A stretch of DNA of 64,000 bases, taken from contig JBAIAC010000018.1 of assembly GCA_037349315.1 (NCBI GenBank), positions 5,704,001 to 5,768,000 of the forward strand, written 5' to 3'. The stretch is from Chelydra serpentina. Its lineage: Eukaryota > Chordata > Testudines > Chelydridae. The first letter of the stretch is position 1. Every line of letters starts with the position of its first letter. Of the stretch, positions 21,441-31,840 are shown in pieces. Under the pieces are notes generated by a model. That model had not been told where the DNA came from. It saw nothing but the letters and a program-made list of their open reading frames with translations, and did not search any database. A program made the translations under genes and the position numbers.

Positions 21441-22851
21441 CGTCAATGGCTTAGGGGGGGGCCTGGTTCTGGCCAGCCTGATGACAGGCTGCCTCCTCGT
21501 ACCACCTGGCCTGGTCTTCTAATGAAATCCTGCCTAGGCCTGGGCGTAGGGTAGGGGCGATGCTCGAGGGCCCCGAAGGGCCAGCGCTGCGTGGCAGGGG
21601 TATGCATCCCCAGCGACCGTATTATAGTGCGGTCGTCCTTCAGGGTGTGAAGTCTCGAGTCTGTTTTTCGGAGAAGACAAGGGCCTTGCCCATCGAAGGG
21701 CAAGACCTGAATCGTGAATTGTACCCCCGCCGGGAGGTTAGAGGACTGCAGCCACAAGATACGCCATATGGCAACACCCAATGCAGGTGTCCCAGCCGCC
21801 GAGTCGGCGACGTCCAAGGAGGCCTGCAAAGATGTTCTGGCCACCTTTTTGCCTTCCTCAATCAGGGTTGAGTACTTCCGCCTGGATTTCTGGGGGAAAT
21901 CCCTTAATTTTCACATTGGGTTCCAGGTGTTACATTTATAATGCCTCAAAAGGCCTGGTGGTTAGCTGCTCTGCGCTGCAGGTCCCCTCCAGAGCAGGCC
22001 TTTCTACCCAACAGGCCGAGGCACCCAGCTTCCTTAGACTTAGGTGCAGGGGCTGCTGGCCGTGCCTCTCCTTCACAAATTGAACAACCAAGGAGCACGG
22101 TTGGGGGTGAGTGTATACGTACTCACAGGACCTTGAGGACGCCATATATCTTTTCTCCACCTCCCCGGCAGTGGGGGGAATCGAGCTGGAGATTGTCAGA
22201 TTGAAGTGGCGTTGGTCTGGAACGTACGTGCGAAAGGCAGGGCTACCCTGGCAAGGGTGTCAGCCAAGAGGATGACCACCACGGGACCCTGGAGCTCCAC
22301 TATCTCCTGCACCTCCTCTAGGGAAGGGCAGGATACTGTGGCCCCTGTCACTCGGGGTTCCGAGTGGGCCGATTGGGAGGCTGTGGAAGGAACCCCTTGG
22401 TCCTGGTGATAAGACCGCAGTGTCCAGAAATACCACTGATGTGGTCTCCGGGCAAAATTCTGTGCGTTCTGCAGCCAGCGTCTAGGACAATCCATCCCGT
22501 GGATTTGGTCCATATGGTAACCACTCCCTGTCTGGGGGGGCGGGCGGGATCTAAATGCGGAGCGGGAGGTCCAGGGTGGAGCGGAATACTCCTGCCGGCT
22601 GGTACGCAGTGCCATTGACAAATGTCTCGGCGCCGAGAGCCCGACCTGGACCCTGAAGGGGGCCATCTCATCGATCGGCTGCGGGACTGGCTTCCCAGGG
22701 ACCTGCGCTTCTACCGGCACCGGGATCGGGGGCGGTGCCGGGAGTCGTAATAGTGACGGCTGTATATAGAGGCCGATCTTGAATGGCACCGCGAGTGCGA
22801 CCGGCGCCGAGATGGGGATCGGGGGCTGGGACTGTGAGCGGTGCCCTGGCT

Positions 22852-22950
22852 GGGATGATCTAGTTGGGGTTGGTCCTGCTTTGAGCAGGGGGTTGGACTA
22901 GATGACCTCCTGAGGTCCCTTCCAACCCTGAGATTCTATGATTCTATGAT
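22852..22950 (+). mobile_element. Cry I-type SINE / CR1 tail fragment inside the DIRS element
   Basis: Reads ggggttggtcctgctttgag, then ggttggactagatgacctcctgaggtcccttccaaccctg, ending in gattctatgattctatgat. It is the 3-prime third of the SINE at 24654, 5-prime truncated, in the opposite orientation. It lies in the middle of DIRS gag and so is younger than the DIRS insertion. Confidence 0.9.
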
Positions 22951-23272
22951 TGGGGGTCCGCCTGGAGCTGGATCGGTGTCAGCCCGGTGTGCGGTAGCGG
23001 GCACAGCATGGCAGACGTACCTCGCGGCAGCATTAGCTCTACCTCGGTACGTACTGGGGAGCTCACGGCCCCCGAGCTCAACGGACCTTGCGGTGCGTCG
23101 GTACCGGGTCTGTTCGCCTGCGGTGAGAAACTCAACGGACCTTGTGGTACCGGAGTGGGTCGGTGCCGATGCAGGCAGCGGCATTAGCTCTACCTCAGTG
23201 TGAACTGGGGAGCTCACTGCCACCGAGCTCGACGGACCTCGCGGTGCCGGATCTTCGTCCACGGCCACTGAG

Positions 23273-23758
23273 TTCGACGGCCCTCTTGCGGTGCCGGAGG
23301 TGACGGTGACGGTGCCTCAGTCGGGCACAGAACTCAATGGCCCTGGCGGTGCCGGAGTTGAGGCTGCCGGTGCCGATGCGGGCGCCAGCGTTGGCTCTAC
23401 CTCGGTGTATACCGGGGAGCTGACGGCTACCAAGCTCAACGGCCCTCTTGCGGTGCCGGAGGTGACGGTGACGGTGCCTCAGTCGGGCACAGAACTCAAC
23501 GGCCCTGGCGGTGCCGGAGTTGAGGCTGCCGGTGCCGATGCGGGCGCCAGCGTTGGCTCTACCTCGGTGTATACCGGGGAGCTGACGGCTACCGAGCTCA
23601 ACGGCCCTCTTGCGGTGCCGGAGGTGACGGTGACGGTGCCTCAGTCGGGCACGGAACTCAACGGCCCTGGCGGTACCGGAGTTGGCGGCTGCTGGTGCCG
23701 ATGCAGCCGGCCGCATTAGCTCTACCTCGGTGCATACCAGAGAGCGCACGGCCACCGA
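23273..23758. repeat. Tandem 162-bp repeat, three copies, in DIRS gag
   Basis: Copies start at 23273, 23435 and 23597, a constant 162-bp (54-codon) period. Each holds cctcttgcggtgccggaggt, gacggtgacggtgcctcagt and ctctacctcggtgtatacc. The first two are nearly identical; the third diverges in its second half. Related but shorter units lie on both sides (22990-23270 and 23760-23960). Each unit has a stop in the plausible gag frame. Confidence 0.9.
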
Positions 23759-24469
23759 GGTCGACAGCCCTTAGGGTGCAGGAGTCGTCTGTGCCGGAGT
23801 CTTCGCCTGGGGCATAGAGCTCAACGGACTTTGCGGTACCGGAGTCGTTGGGGCCGGTGCCGGTCTGGATGGTAGTATTAGCTCTACCTCGGGTTGTACC
23901 GGGGAGCTCACGGCCACCAAGTTCGACGGACCTTGCGGTACCGGGAGCCGATGGTGCTGGCGCCAGGCCGAAAGTCTTGGCCGGGCGGGCTTGTACCGGT
24001 TGCAGCTGCAGCGGCGTCTGGCGGTGCCAGCCCCGGGGTCTGTTGCTGGGCCACAGCGGGGCCGGCATCGGGCCAAGTGTCGGTTCTACTAGGAGCTGCT
24101 TTAAGCGAAAGCCCCGCTCCTTCTTGGCTCTAGGCTTAAAAGCCTTGGAGACCTGACACTTATCTGCGAAATGGGATCCCCCAGGCGCCTCAAACGGGGG
24201 TCGTGGGGGGGTCCCCCGTAGGCATTGGCTTGGAGCCAGCCGACGGCTTGAATCCTGGTGAACCAGGCATGAGCCCGGTACCAGAGGAGAGAGAAGAGGA
24301 AAAGCCCCTTATCTCCCACTAGTATTTACACTAAACTTCTTAACAAGACTATCAAAACTATTAACAACTACTTAAAGTACTTAAAACCATTAACAATGCT
24401 AATCGAGTGCTAACTAAGCTAGGGAGGTGGAGATCAGCTACGCTGCTCCACAGATCCGACCGTCACGGG

Positions 24470-24653
24470 CGGTAAGAAGGAACTGAGAGGGCGCTGGGCT
24501 GGCTGAGGTAGATATCAGGTGCCGCAATGGCGCCACTCCAGGGGGCACCAGCCGGCCCACCGAGTGTTGCTAGGGTAAAAATCTTCCGACGATCATGCAC
24601 GCGCAGCGCGCACACCTAATTGGAATACATATGAGCAATCACTCGAAGAAGAA
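24470..24653. repeat. DIRS left (5-prime) terminal inverted repeat
   Basis: Inverted copy of 18724-18896. The outer 41 bp (24613-24653) are matched exactly by the ICR. It abuts the SINE tail at 24654 with no intervening base. Confidence 0.85.
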
Positions 24654-24832
24654 TCATAGAATATCTGGGTTGGAAGGGACCTTAGGAGGTTATCTAGTCC
24701 AACCCCCTGCTCAAAGCAGGACCAATCCCCAATTTTTGCCCCAGATCCACAAATGACCCCCTCAAGGATTGAACTCACAACCCTGGGTTTAGCAGGCCAA
24801 TGCTCAAACCACTGAGCTATCCCTCCCCCCCT
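24654..24832 (-). mobile_element. tRNA-derived SINE with CR1-type tail (Cry I / tortoise pol III SINE)
   Basis: On the minus strand it starts with a tRNA-like head. A box tagctcagtggtttgag is at 24803-24819 (rc) and B box ggttgtgagttcaatcc at 24766-24782 (rc). A body with ggggcaaaaattggggattgg follows, then the CR1-like end ggttggactagataacc, cccttccaaccc and attctatgattc. It looks full length. The sequence at 18663-18673 (rc ttctatatgtg) would continue its attctatg tail once the DIRS element is removed. Confidence 0.9.
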
Positions 24833-25572
24833 TCAGAAAAACATACTAAAATGAAACACAAAAACAAAAGTTATTATCTTGAACACTTTGCAAACATGAT
24901 GCAGTGTTGTGTCAGAGAGGAAAATTTCTGTGAAGCCTTTCAATCTGCCAACGAATTTCTTATATTCTCCCATGTTTTAATAGAAAAAAAGATGTTTGCC
25001 AAGGAACAAGCCATGCATACTGAATACCTCTCTCCTTTATCTCTTTATTTCATGGTTCACTTTCATCAGTACATGGAGAGCTGATATAGGCGAGAGAAGT
25101 TACAAGCTCATCCTCTTGAAAATAAATGGTTGAGTTCACAGGATAATACACCTCTCCTTTCCACACTGATTTTTTTCCTGAACTTGGTTAGGGTGTAGCC
25201 AATCACATGCATGAATCACATGCATTTTTCCATCCTCATATATTGAAAATGATGAAGTATTTAAGTGACTTGGCTATATGTTCCAATCCACTATAGAGCT
25301 GCACAAAACTGTACTGAAATAAACTAATTTGGGGGCTTCTTCTATGGTGTGCATTTGTAAGGATATCACAATAATAATAAAGAATAGATGACAGCATTTG
25401 AAATATGACTAAAGATAATCTACATTCTCATTTTCAAGCCAATTACTGACCTTTTAACTATATTTCCACTTACTTATTTTTATTTTGTTGGGTAGAATTT
25501 TCATTTATCATTGGTGCTATTAAGCCCACCTTCAGAGCTCCTGCTGCTGCGGCAGAGAACAATGCCTGAATA
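24833..25572. other. AT-rich DNA, no gene recognised
   Basis: One 94-codon ORF crosses from the SINE head into unique sequence and has no motif. Confidence 0.45.
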
Positions 25573-25719
25573 ATGATAGGTTTCAGTGTAGTAGCCGTGT
25601 TAGTCTGTGTCAGCAAATAATGTTGCATCCGATGAAGTGGGTATTAACCCACGAAAGCTTATGCTGAAATAAATGTGTTAGTCTCTAAGGTGCTACAAGT
25701 TTTTCTTTCTTATTTTCGT
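25573..25719 (+). mobile_element. 147-bp PLE-tailed short retroposon with 12-bp target duplication
   Basis: Flanked by aatgcctgaata at 25561-25572 and 25720-25731, a perfect 12-bp duplication. It starts with ggtttcagtgtagtagccgtgttagtctg. The 3-prime half gatgaagtgggtattaaccc...gttagtctctaaggtgctacaag matches the PLE 3-prime UTR at 10135-10204. There is no ORF. I infer that it is a non-autonomous element mobilised by PLE machinery, though another LINE could have moved it. Confidence 0.85.
25629..25666 (+). ncRNA. Hammerhead-ribozyme-like core in the short retroposon
   Basis: CCGATGA (25629-25635), A, perfect stem GTGGG/CCCAC (25637-25641 / 25648-25652), GAAA (25653-25656), GC-TTAT-GC, then TG. 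The second base of the CUGAUGA box is C and the position before the predicted cut is G rather than A, C or U. This copy is therefore also likely inactive. Confidence 0.5.
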
Positions 25720-25731
25720 AATGCCTGAATA

Positions 25732-26082
25732 GTGTTTGATGGCACATTCTGAGGAACGGACAAGCAGGGGTTGCCCGAGGATCCCCTATGTGATAAGCAC
25801 TCTTCAATATTGCAGTAATGTTTCCAAAGTACACTCATATATTTAAAACATGAAATGATCTAATTGAGGATAGTAAAGGGGAATGTTCTAACCTGACCAT
25901 GTGGGATGTTGAGCCTATAATGAGCATGTGTGGTGTTGAAGTCAGTCAGAGTTGAGAGTGCTTAGGACCCCTCATGATTTGCCTTTTAATTACAATTAAC
26001 TCTCCATTTACCTTACATGTACTTAATTACAATTAACTCTCCATTTACCTTACATGTACTTACATGGTCCCCAGTACCTTAC
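25732..26082. other. Unique DNA with a 37-bp tandem duplication
   Basis: At 25988-26061 the unit aattacaattaactctccat... occurs twice with a period of 37 bp and no visible differences, so the duplication looks recent. A short palindromic-repeat remnant lies near 25915-25985. Confidence 0.6.
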
Positions 26083-26285
26083 TATCTGAACACCTCATAA
26101 TCTTTAATGTCTTTATCCACACAATACCCCTGTGAGGTAGGAAAGTGCTATTATACCTGTTTTATAGATGGGGCACTGAAGCACAGAGAGACTAAGTACT
26201 TGCCCAAGATCACAGAGGAAATCTGTGGCAGAGCAAGGAACAATGTTCCAAGTCCCTGCTACTAGTACCCTAACCACTGAATGAC
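26083..26285 (-). mobile_element. MIR-type CORE-SINE
   Basis: Minus-strand reading of cctgtgaggtaggaaagtgct, then atagatggggcactgaagcacagagagactaagt, then cccaagatcaca..gtggcagagcaagg. These are reverse-complement MIR core blocks. A truncated relative of the first part lies at 54350-54420. Confidence 0.75.
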
Positions 26286-26499
26286 CTCTCTCTCCATTAA
26301 CTAACTCTCTTATTCCATTAACTAACCCTCCTATGCCTTGATACTATAGCACATACAGTAAAAGCACTTTATTGCTGATGAGCAGGGAAAGGGGCTCTTA
26401 TAAACAACAAGCACTGCCCTGCATAGGCACCAAAGCATGAATCCAATATCAATAAAATTACACTGCTCTACAGCCAAAATGCTTCTGAAATAAATGTAG

Positions 26500-28930
26500 T
26501 CAAACTTTACTAATTCTGGGTCACTGAGAACGAAAATGATGCTTAAAATTGTTGATTGGCTCTAGTTTTCAAAACATGCCATTGGGTCAGTATATACGAC
26601 CCTTGACTTGGGAATGGCAGAGGATAAGTGAGTTATAAAGGGAAGGGATCTCAATTTAAACCAGAAATGACTAAAATACATCTTTGACTGGATCTATGAA
26701 TAAATCTATGACTGGGTTTGGACAGTACTTGCTTTTTAGGCAAAACAATGAATGATGCAATGTGAAACTGGTATTGCGTCATACATGATCTGAATTGCAT
26801 CATGTTATTCATAGAAGTTGTGGATGATGCAATCATAACGAAGCTTACATCACTCTGCTGAACAAATTGCCCTATATCAGCTCTAGAAATCATACAGTGT
26901 CGTGCTCTCTTATTTGTCAGTGTTTGATTTTGCAAAGGGACACATTTCTGTTTAGCCAAAGTGAGCAGAGATGCCTCGTACTTGTGTGAACAGTGCAGAT
27001 AACTTCTGCTATGTTTGTGGTGAAGTGACTTTTGCATCACAAAAGCGCAGTATAACCACTATGGTTAAGAAAGCCTATCACCTTTCTTTTGGCTGCAAAA
27101 TTGGAGCTCAGGACAAGAGGTGGGCCCCACACATATGCTGCAACACTTGTGCAACAAATCTTCGCCAGTGGTTGAACAGGAAAAGGAAATCTATGCCTTT
27201 TGCAGTGCCAATGATTTGGAGAGAGCCAACAGATCATACCAGCAATTGTTACTTCTGCATGGTGCCTCCAGTTGGGAAAGGTGTGTCAAAGAAGAAAAAG
27301 TGGACTGTGCATTATCCAAACATTCCATCAGCTATACGCCCAGTACCCCACGGAGAAGGACTGCCGGTTCCTGATGCACCAGAATCATTCTCACTTGAGT
27401 CAGACGAGGAAGAGGATGAAACTTCTGGTCCTGAACCATCAATGTCACAGGACCCACATTTTCTCCCATCCTCCTCCTCTGAACCACACCTCATAACACA
27501 AGGTGAACTGAATGACGTTGTCAGGGATTTGGAACTACCCAAGAGTAAGGCAGAGCTTTTGGGCTCCAGACTACAGCAGTGGAATCTCCTGGCAGGTGAT
27601 GTTAGAGTTTCCATGTTCCGTGACCGTCAAAAGGATCTTGTCCCATTCTTCTTCATGGAAGGTGATCTTGTAGCCTGCAACAACATCGATGGTGTGATGG
27701 CAGCCCTCAACATCGTTCACGATCCAGATGAGTGGAGATTGTTCATTGATTCATCCAAGACGAGTCTTAAAGCTGTTTTACTGCATAATGGCAATGTTTT
27801 GCCATCAATTCCAGTTGGTCATGCAGTCCATATGAAGGAAACCTATGACAACATGAAACAACTTTGGAGGTGCATAAACTATGACCAACATCAGTGGCAG
27901 CTTTGTGGCAATTTGAAGGTTGTTGCTCTCTTGCTTGGTCTGCAGACTGGATACACAAAGTACTGCTGTTTTCTCTGCGAATGGGATAGTCGTGCAAGAG
28001 ATTCCCACTACATCAAGAAAGATTGGCCACTCCGACAGTCATTGGAGTCTGGGAGGAAAAGTGTTCAGCATCCACCACTTGTTGAATCAAGGAAGATTTT
28101 GTTACCACCCTTACACATCAAGCTGGGTCTGATGAAGAACTTTGTCAAGGCCATTGACAAAACACAAGCAGCTTTCAAGTACCTCCGTGGAAAATTTCCA
28201 AGGTTAAGTGAAGCTAAGATAAAGGAAGGTGTCTTTGTTGGTCCTGAGATTCGTGAACTTCTTCGAGATGATGAATTTGACCATGCACTGCGTGGCAAGG
28301 AAAAAAAGGCATGGAAAGCCTTCCAGTTAGTGGCAATAAATTTTCTCGGAAACAACAAGGCAGACAACTACAGGTTGTTGGTGGAAAACCTCCTCAATGC
28401 ATACAAAAGCCTTGGTTGCAACATGTCACTAAAGATACATTTTTTTTGCAGTCTCATCTAGATTTTTTTCCACCGAACTGCGGAGCAGTGAGCGACGAGC
28501 ACGGCGAGCGATTTCACCAGGACATTGCAACAATGGAGAAACGCTATCAGGGCAAATGGAGCCCATCAATGCTTGCAGACTATTGCTGGACAGTGACAAG
28601 AGATGCTCCATTTAATGAATAGAAGAGACAAGCCAAGAAGCGCCGAGTAGACACTGAATAGGACTAAACTATGTACATAATAGTTTTTTGCCTTTTGTTT
28701 CATAATAAATGTTATTTATATAACCCCTTTGCTGATTTTTAAAGTGTTACATAAACAGGACAGGTGAAATAGTATCATGTAAAGCAAGCATAAATACATG
28801 AAAAGACCTAGGTTTACAATTTATGATTAAAACTCTACTATCTACACAATATACATAGACATAAAATGTAAAAACTTAAATATCTTAGAAACAGTAGCCA
28901 ATCAGTTGTTTTAATTGTCATATTTGAATT
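26500..28930 (+). mobile_element. Unclassified DNA-transposon-like unit with a long ORF
   Basis: A 1.5-kb ORF (26971) with a Cys-rich N-terminus and DDE-like motifs sits between AT-rich flanks. There is a TATA-like ttataaag at 26632 and an AATAAA at 28705. Candidate imperfect terminal inverted repeats are ttaaaattgttgattggctctagttttc (26544-26571) versus the reverse complement of 28889-28925 (attaaaacaactgattggctactgtttc). The outer limits are guesses because no target duplication was found. Confidence 0.5.
26971..28661 (+). pseudogene. DDE-transposase-like protein of unknown superfamily, frameshifted
   Basis: The open frame covers 496 codons (26971-28461). Residues 13-96 hold Cys pairs (C13-x2-C16, C57-x2-C60, C93-x2-C96) like a zinc-binding DNA-recognition domain. 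An acidic Glu/Asp-rich stretch follows near residue 143. RLFIDSSKTSLKAVLLHNGN (D260) looks like the first strand of an RNase H-like fold. LCGNLKVVALLLG (N314) and CCFLCEWDSR (332-340) follow. At an eight-T run (28440-28447) the frame slips. The continuation in another frame carries SDEHGERFHQD (28491-28522), with a plausible third acidic residue. A TAG at 28620 precedes a basic KRQAKKRR tail and a final TAG at 28659. From family memory I expect Asp at 314, so the copy may have lost catalysis as well as frame. I know similar predicted proteins from animals but cannot name the superfamily. Confidence 0.7.
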
Positions 28931-31649
28931 CAGCACATCAAAATACAAACTAAATAGCACATTTTATCTCTGAAGCAAACGACTTCTCAAAAATTGTAGA
29001 CCAGTGTTATTTTTTCTTATTTCTATTTTTAGAACATATGGCTTTGCAATAAAAATCCTGGTTTAAATTATGACTGAAAGGACCTCATTCTGCCTGTGAT
29101 GGATTTTAAGAAGAGCAAGTAGTGATGGAAACACAAACCAACCATATGTCACACTATTCTTACCTATAATAGTAATTTTGTTGCAAAGATGCATTAACCT
29201 TTAGAGGCCTGGAATTTCTTTACATTACCAACAATAGGCATCACAATGAATACATTATGAGTAGCTCCCGTTATGAAAGCATTAAAATTACGCGTGTCCA
29301 CTATGGGCCAATTTGTCCTTGTCTCTAGAATCCATGGGATCTGCACATAGCCCGCACAATAGGTATGCACAGGAGCAGTCACAGTCCCTGAGCTCAGGAA
29401 AGTCCAGCCCACCTTTGCATTTGTCTGCAAAATATACCAGATGAACTAGGGCACGCACAATCCCGCTCAGAGCTCTCCCGGGGTGGTACAGTTCAGCATC
29501 ATCCCCCAGCTAACGGCCGTGGCAAAATATCACAACCTATTCTGGGTATTAGGAGAGCTGGAGAGGCAACATGCTTCACCTCTGGATTGGAAAGAGTACC
29601 TCCCTTTGCTCAAAAGTGGTCTCCATAGCTTTGGTCTTTCTGGCTCTTCGACAGCAGCTTCTCATCCAATTTAACTCACCTGAAAGTCACACCCTACCTA
29701 GTAACAGCTGCTTTCACTAAATACATTTAATATGATGGCAAGCATTAAGAAAGTACAATTGTCCAGTCTCCCAGGTACTTTTTACAGTGATTTATTTCAA
29801 TTCCTACCAACTCCTTAGTGGAAGATCCCAAGGGCAATGGAAGTGACAGCACTTCACAGCAGCTACAGGACACCAAGTTAACAAATAGGTCATTTTCTCC
29901 AACAAAATAGCTAAATATGCCTCTTAAGTTGGAGAGTCTGTATGTCCCTTGGCCCACAGCTTTTCATGCTTATTAAATAAAAGCTTCCAAGTCAAAGGGA
30001 GCTGCTTGTGTGCTCAGCTGCTTGTGTGCTCAGCAGTCACCTCTTTGGTGCCTAAATATTGACCTAAAAACCTAACTTCAGGCTTCTATTTTTGCAAATC
30101 TTGTCCACAGTTTTTTCATATTAACATAGAGAATAATAGGCTCAGTGTCTGCAACCCAAGCCCAGGAAAAGCCAGACTTGGACAGCGGTCAGGTTAAGAG
30201 TAGCGTGTTTCAATTGTCCAGTATGTGGTGATCTAGCCATAAAAGGGACTATATTCCTACATCTGAAATCCATTCATTTTTATAAGACATTTAATCTGGT
30301 GGGACTAGCTGCTTTGCTCAATATGGGATGTAGTCAGTGAGCTTCTAAGGCTGGTCATGAGTCAGCTTCACTCCATGTCACACGGCAGGCAGTAGCTGAT
30401 TCAAGTACCTCATTAATAGACATGTTGTGTAATCCAGTAAGATCCTGATTTTATGCGCATTGACCAGTTCTCTGAACCACTTTTCTGCTGCTGAAGTCAT
30501 CTTTCTGCTACTGAATATGACATTGATCCTTCCGCCAATATCAAGCTATCAGAACATGAAAATTCCCAGATGGTTTGGGCATATGAAGAATCACCCTTCT
30601 GTGCCTACCCAAAGACAATGAAGCAACAAAGAGACATAGAGAAGATGCACGTGGAAGTTAAAGGCAGGCACCTACATCGTCCCAGGCTGGGAGTGCTGTT
30701 GAGTTTGCTTTTTTCTTATAAGAAAATGAAGGGAATCAAAATTACCTAACTTGCAGCAGCTGAAACTAATGGGAGCATTTGGAGACTAAGCACTAAAAAA
30801 CCTGACAAAAATAAAGCACGGCACATGGACTTCTCCATCTGTGGTTGATCACGTAAGGACTGGACCTTTAGTGACTTTGGCAAGATCTCTCTCATGGGCC
30901 AGGTAGATGTCTGAGGCATTGGCCTCTCCATGGAACCTGGAGCACTGTTTGAGATCTGTGCAACCATTCATGGTTTTGGGTACAAATGGATGTTGGCTAA
31001 AGGCCGGGATAACTCCTTAGGTTGAGATGGAGGCACTTAGGGATGACAACTGCTGCATGGCCCAGTGTATAATTGGAGCTAGAGTACATTTCAGAGAGTT
31101 TCTATGTATGGTTATGTCAGGAAGACATTGGAATATTTTTAGTTTAACAGTAAATACAAGTTTATATTGTTCCAAAATAATTTACACATAAACAAAAGGC
31201 TTGATTAGGCCCAAGCTATTTTTTTTACAAGTAATGAACTCCAAAGCTTAAAGCAATTCAGCTATTAAGACATTCAGTGATAAATGGAAGTGGAAGAGTT
31301 GGTAAACGAGAATTCATTATTAAATACCTTTTAATGCTGTACCTCTGGCTTAAGAAGATGAACTAATTACGATAAAAATAATAGCCTCTATTCACAAAAA
31401 GCCTCATCAGCAGTAAAGGCAGATTTATATAAAGATAGATATGGATCAACACACCTTATAAAGACAAAGAAACAAAAATGTTGAACATGATTAAAAATGC
31501 ACTCCTTTATGCAAATGTGAATGTGCAAATATTTAACTCTTAAGTCATGAAAAAGAAATCTTAACCATGTAAGAGACTGGGGAAGTTCAGTCTAGTGGAC
31601 ATGTTCATACTGAAAACACAGGGAAACAAATCCTCTGCGGTCAGAACTG
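28931..31649. other. No gene recognised
   Basis: AT-rich with short ORFs. At 30001-30032 the 16-bp unit gctgcttgtgtgctca is tandemly duplicated. 29460-29690 and 30740-30970 are GC-richer but show no motif. Confidence 0.4.
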
Positions 31650-31840
31650 AAGATTGGGTTTCATGATTAACTCTACGCTACTTATTATGTGACCTTGGAC
31701 AAAACACTTTTCTTCTCTTTCTTAGTATAACTGTTTGTTCAATGGCTATAATAATACTTACACACCACATAACAGTGTTCCAAGTTGAATTTGGTGAGGA
31801 AAGTATATTACAATTACTGGTCCAGTCTATGATGAAAAGT
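31650..31840 (+). mobile_element. MIR-type CORE-SINE, diverged
   Basis: Contains attatgtgaccttggacaaaacac, then atggctataataatacttacacacca and gttccaag, which are diverged MIR core blocks in order. Confidence 0.6.

Larger units (their letters stand above)
21441..24310 (-). pseudogene. DIRS gag-like ORF1 remnant
   Basis: The minus frame at 21844-21443 reads LQASLDVADSAAGTPALG, then IQVLPFDGQG and TDSRLHTLKDDRTIIRSLGMHTPATQR. I associate this with the C-terminal part of DIRS-type gag. Farther upstream the frame is broken, and a SINE tail interrupts it at 22852-22950. The N-terminal two-thirds is built on degenerate Pro/Ser/Ala-rich repeats (22940-24070) that read as SSPVYTEVE-type units in one minus frame. 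No intact ORF remains. Confidence 0.65.
18671..24653 (-). mobile_element. DIRS-like tyrosine-recombinase retroelement, near full length, decayed coding
   Basis: DIRS elements carry gag, RT/RNase H and a tyrosine recombinase between inverted terminal repeats, plus an internal complementary region (ICR). All are visible on the minus strand. Outer parts of 18671-18896 and about 24470-24653 are inverted copies of each other (shared blocks: ccaattaggtgtgcgcgc, atcgtcggaagatttttacc, gatatctacctcag). The ICR at 18929-19019 is complementary to both extremities joined. Coding order from high to low coordinate is gag, RT, RNase H, recombinase. The 5,983-bp unit is CG-rich against AT-rich flanks. Frameshifts, stops and a SINE insertion (22852-22950) make it non-autonomous now. 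Boundaries share the triplet GAA (18671-18673, 24651-24653) and there is no target duplication. Confidence 0.9.

Noticed and set aside
23273..23758. Regular repeats considered as a CRISPR array or satellite
   Set aside because: Units are contiguous 162-bp tandems without spacers, inside a DIRS gag region in eukaryotic DNA.
24750..24832. A true tRNA gene on the minus strand
   Set aside because: A and B boxes are present, but the sequence continues into a CR1-like SINE body with an attctatg tail, so it is a SINE head.
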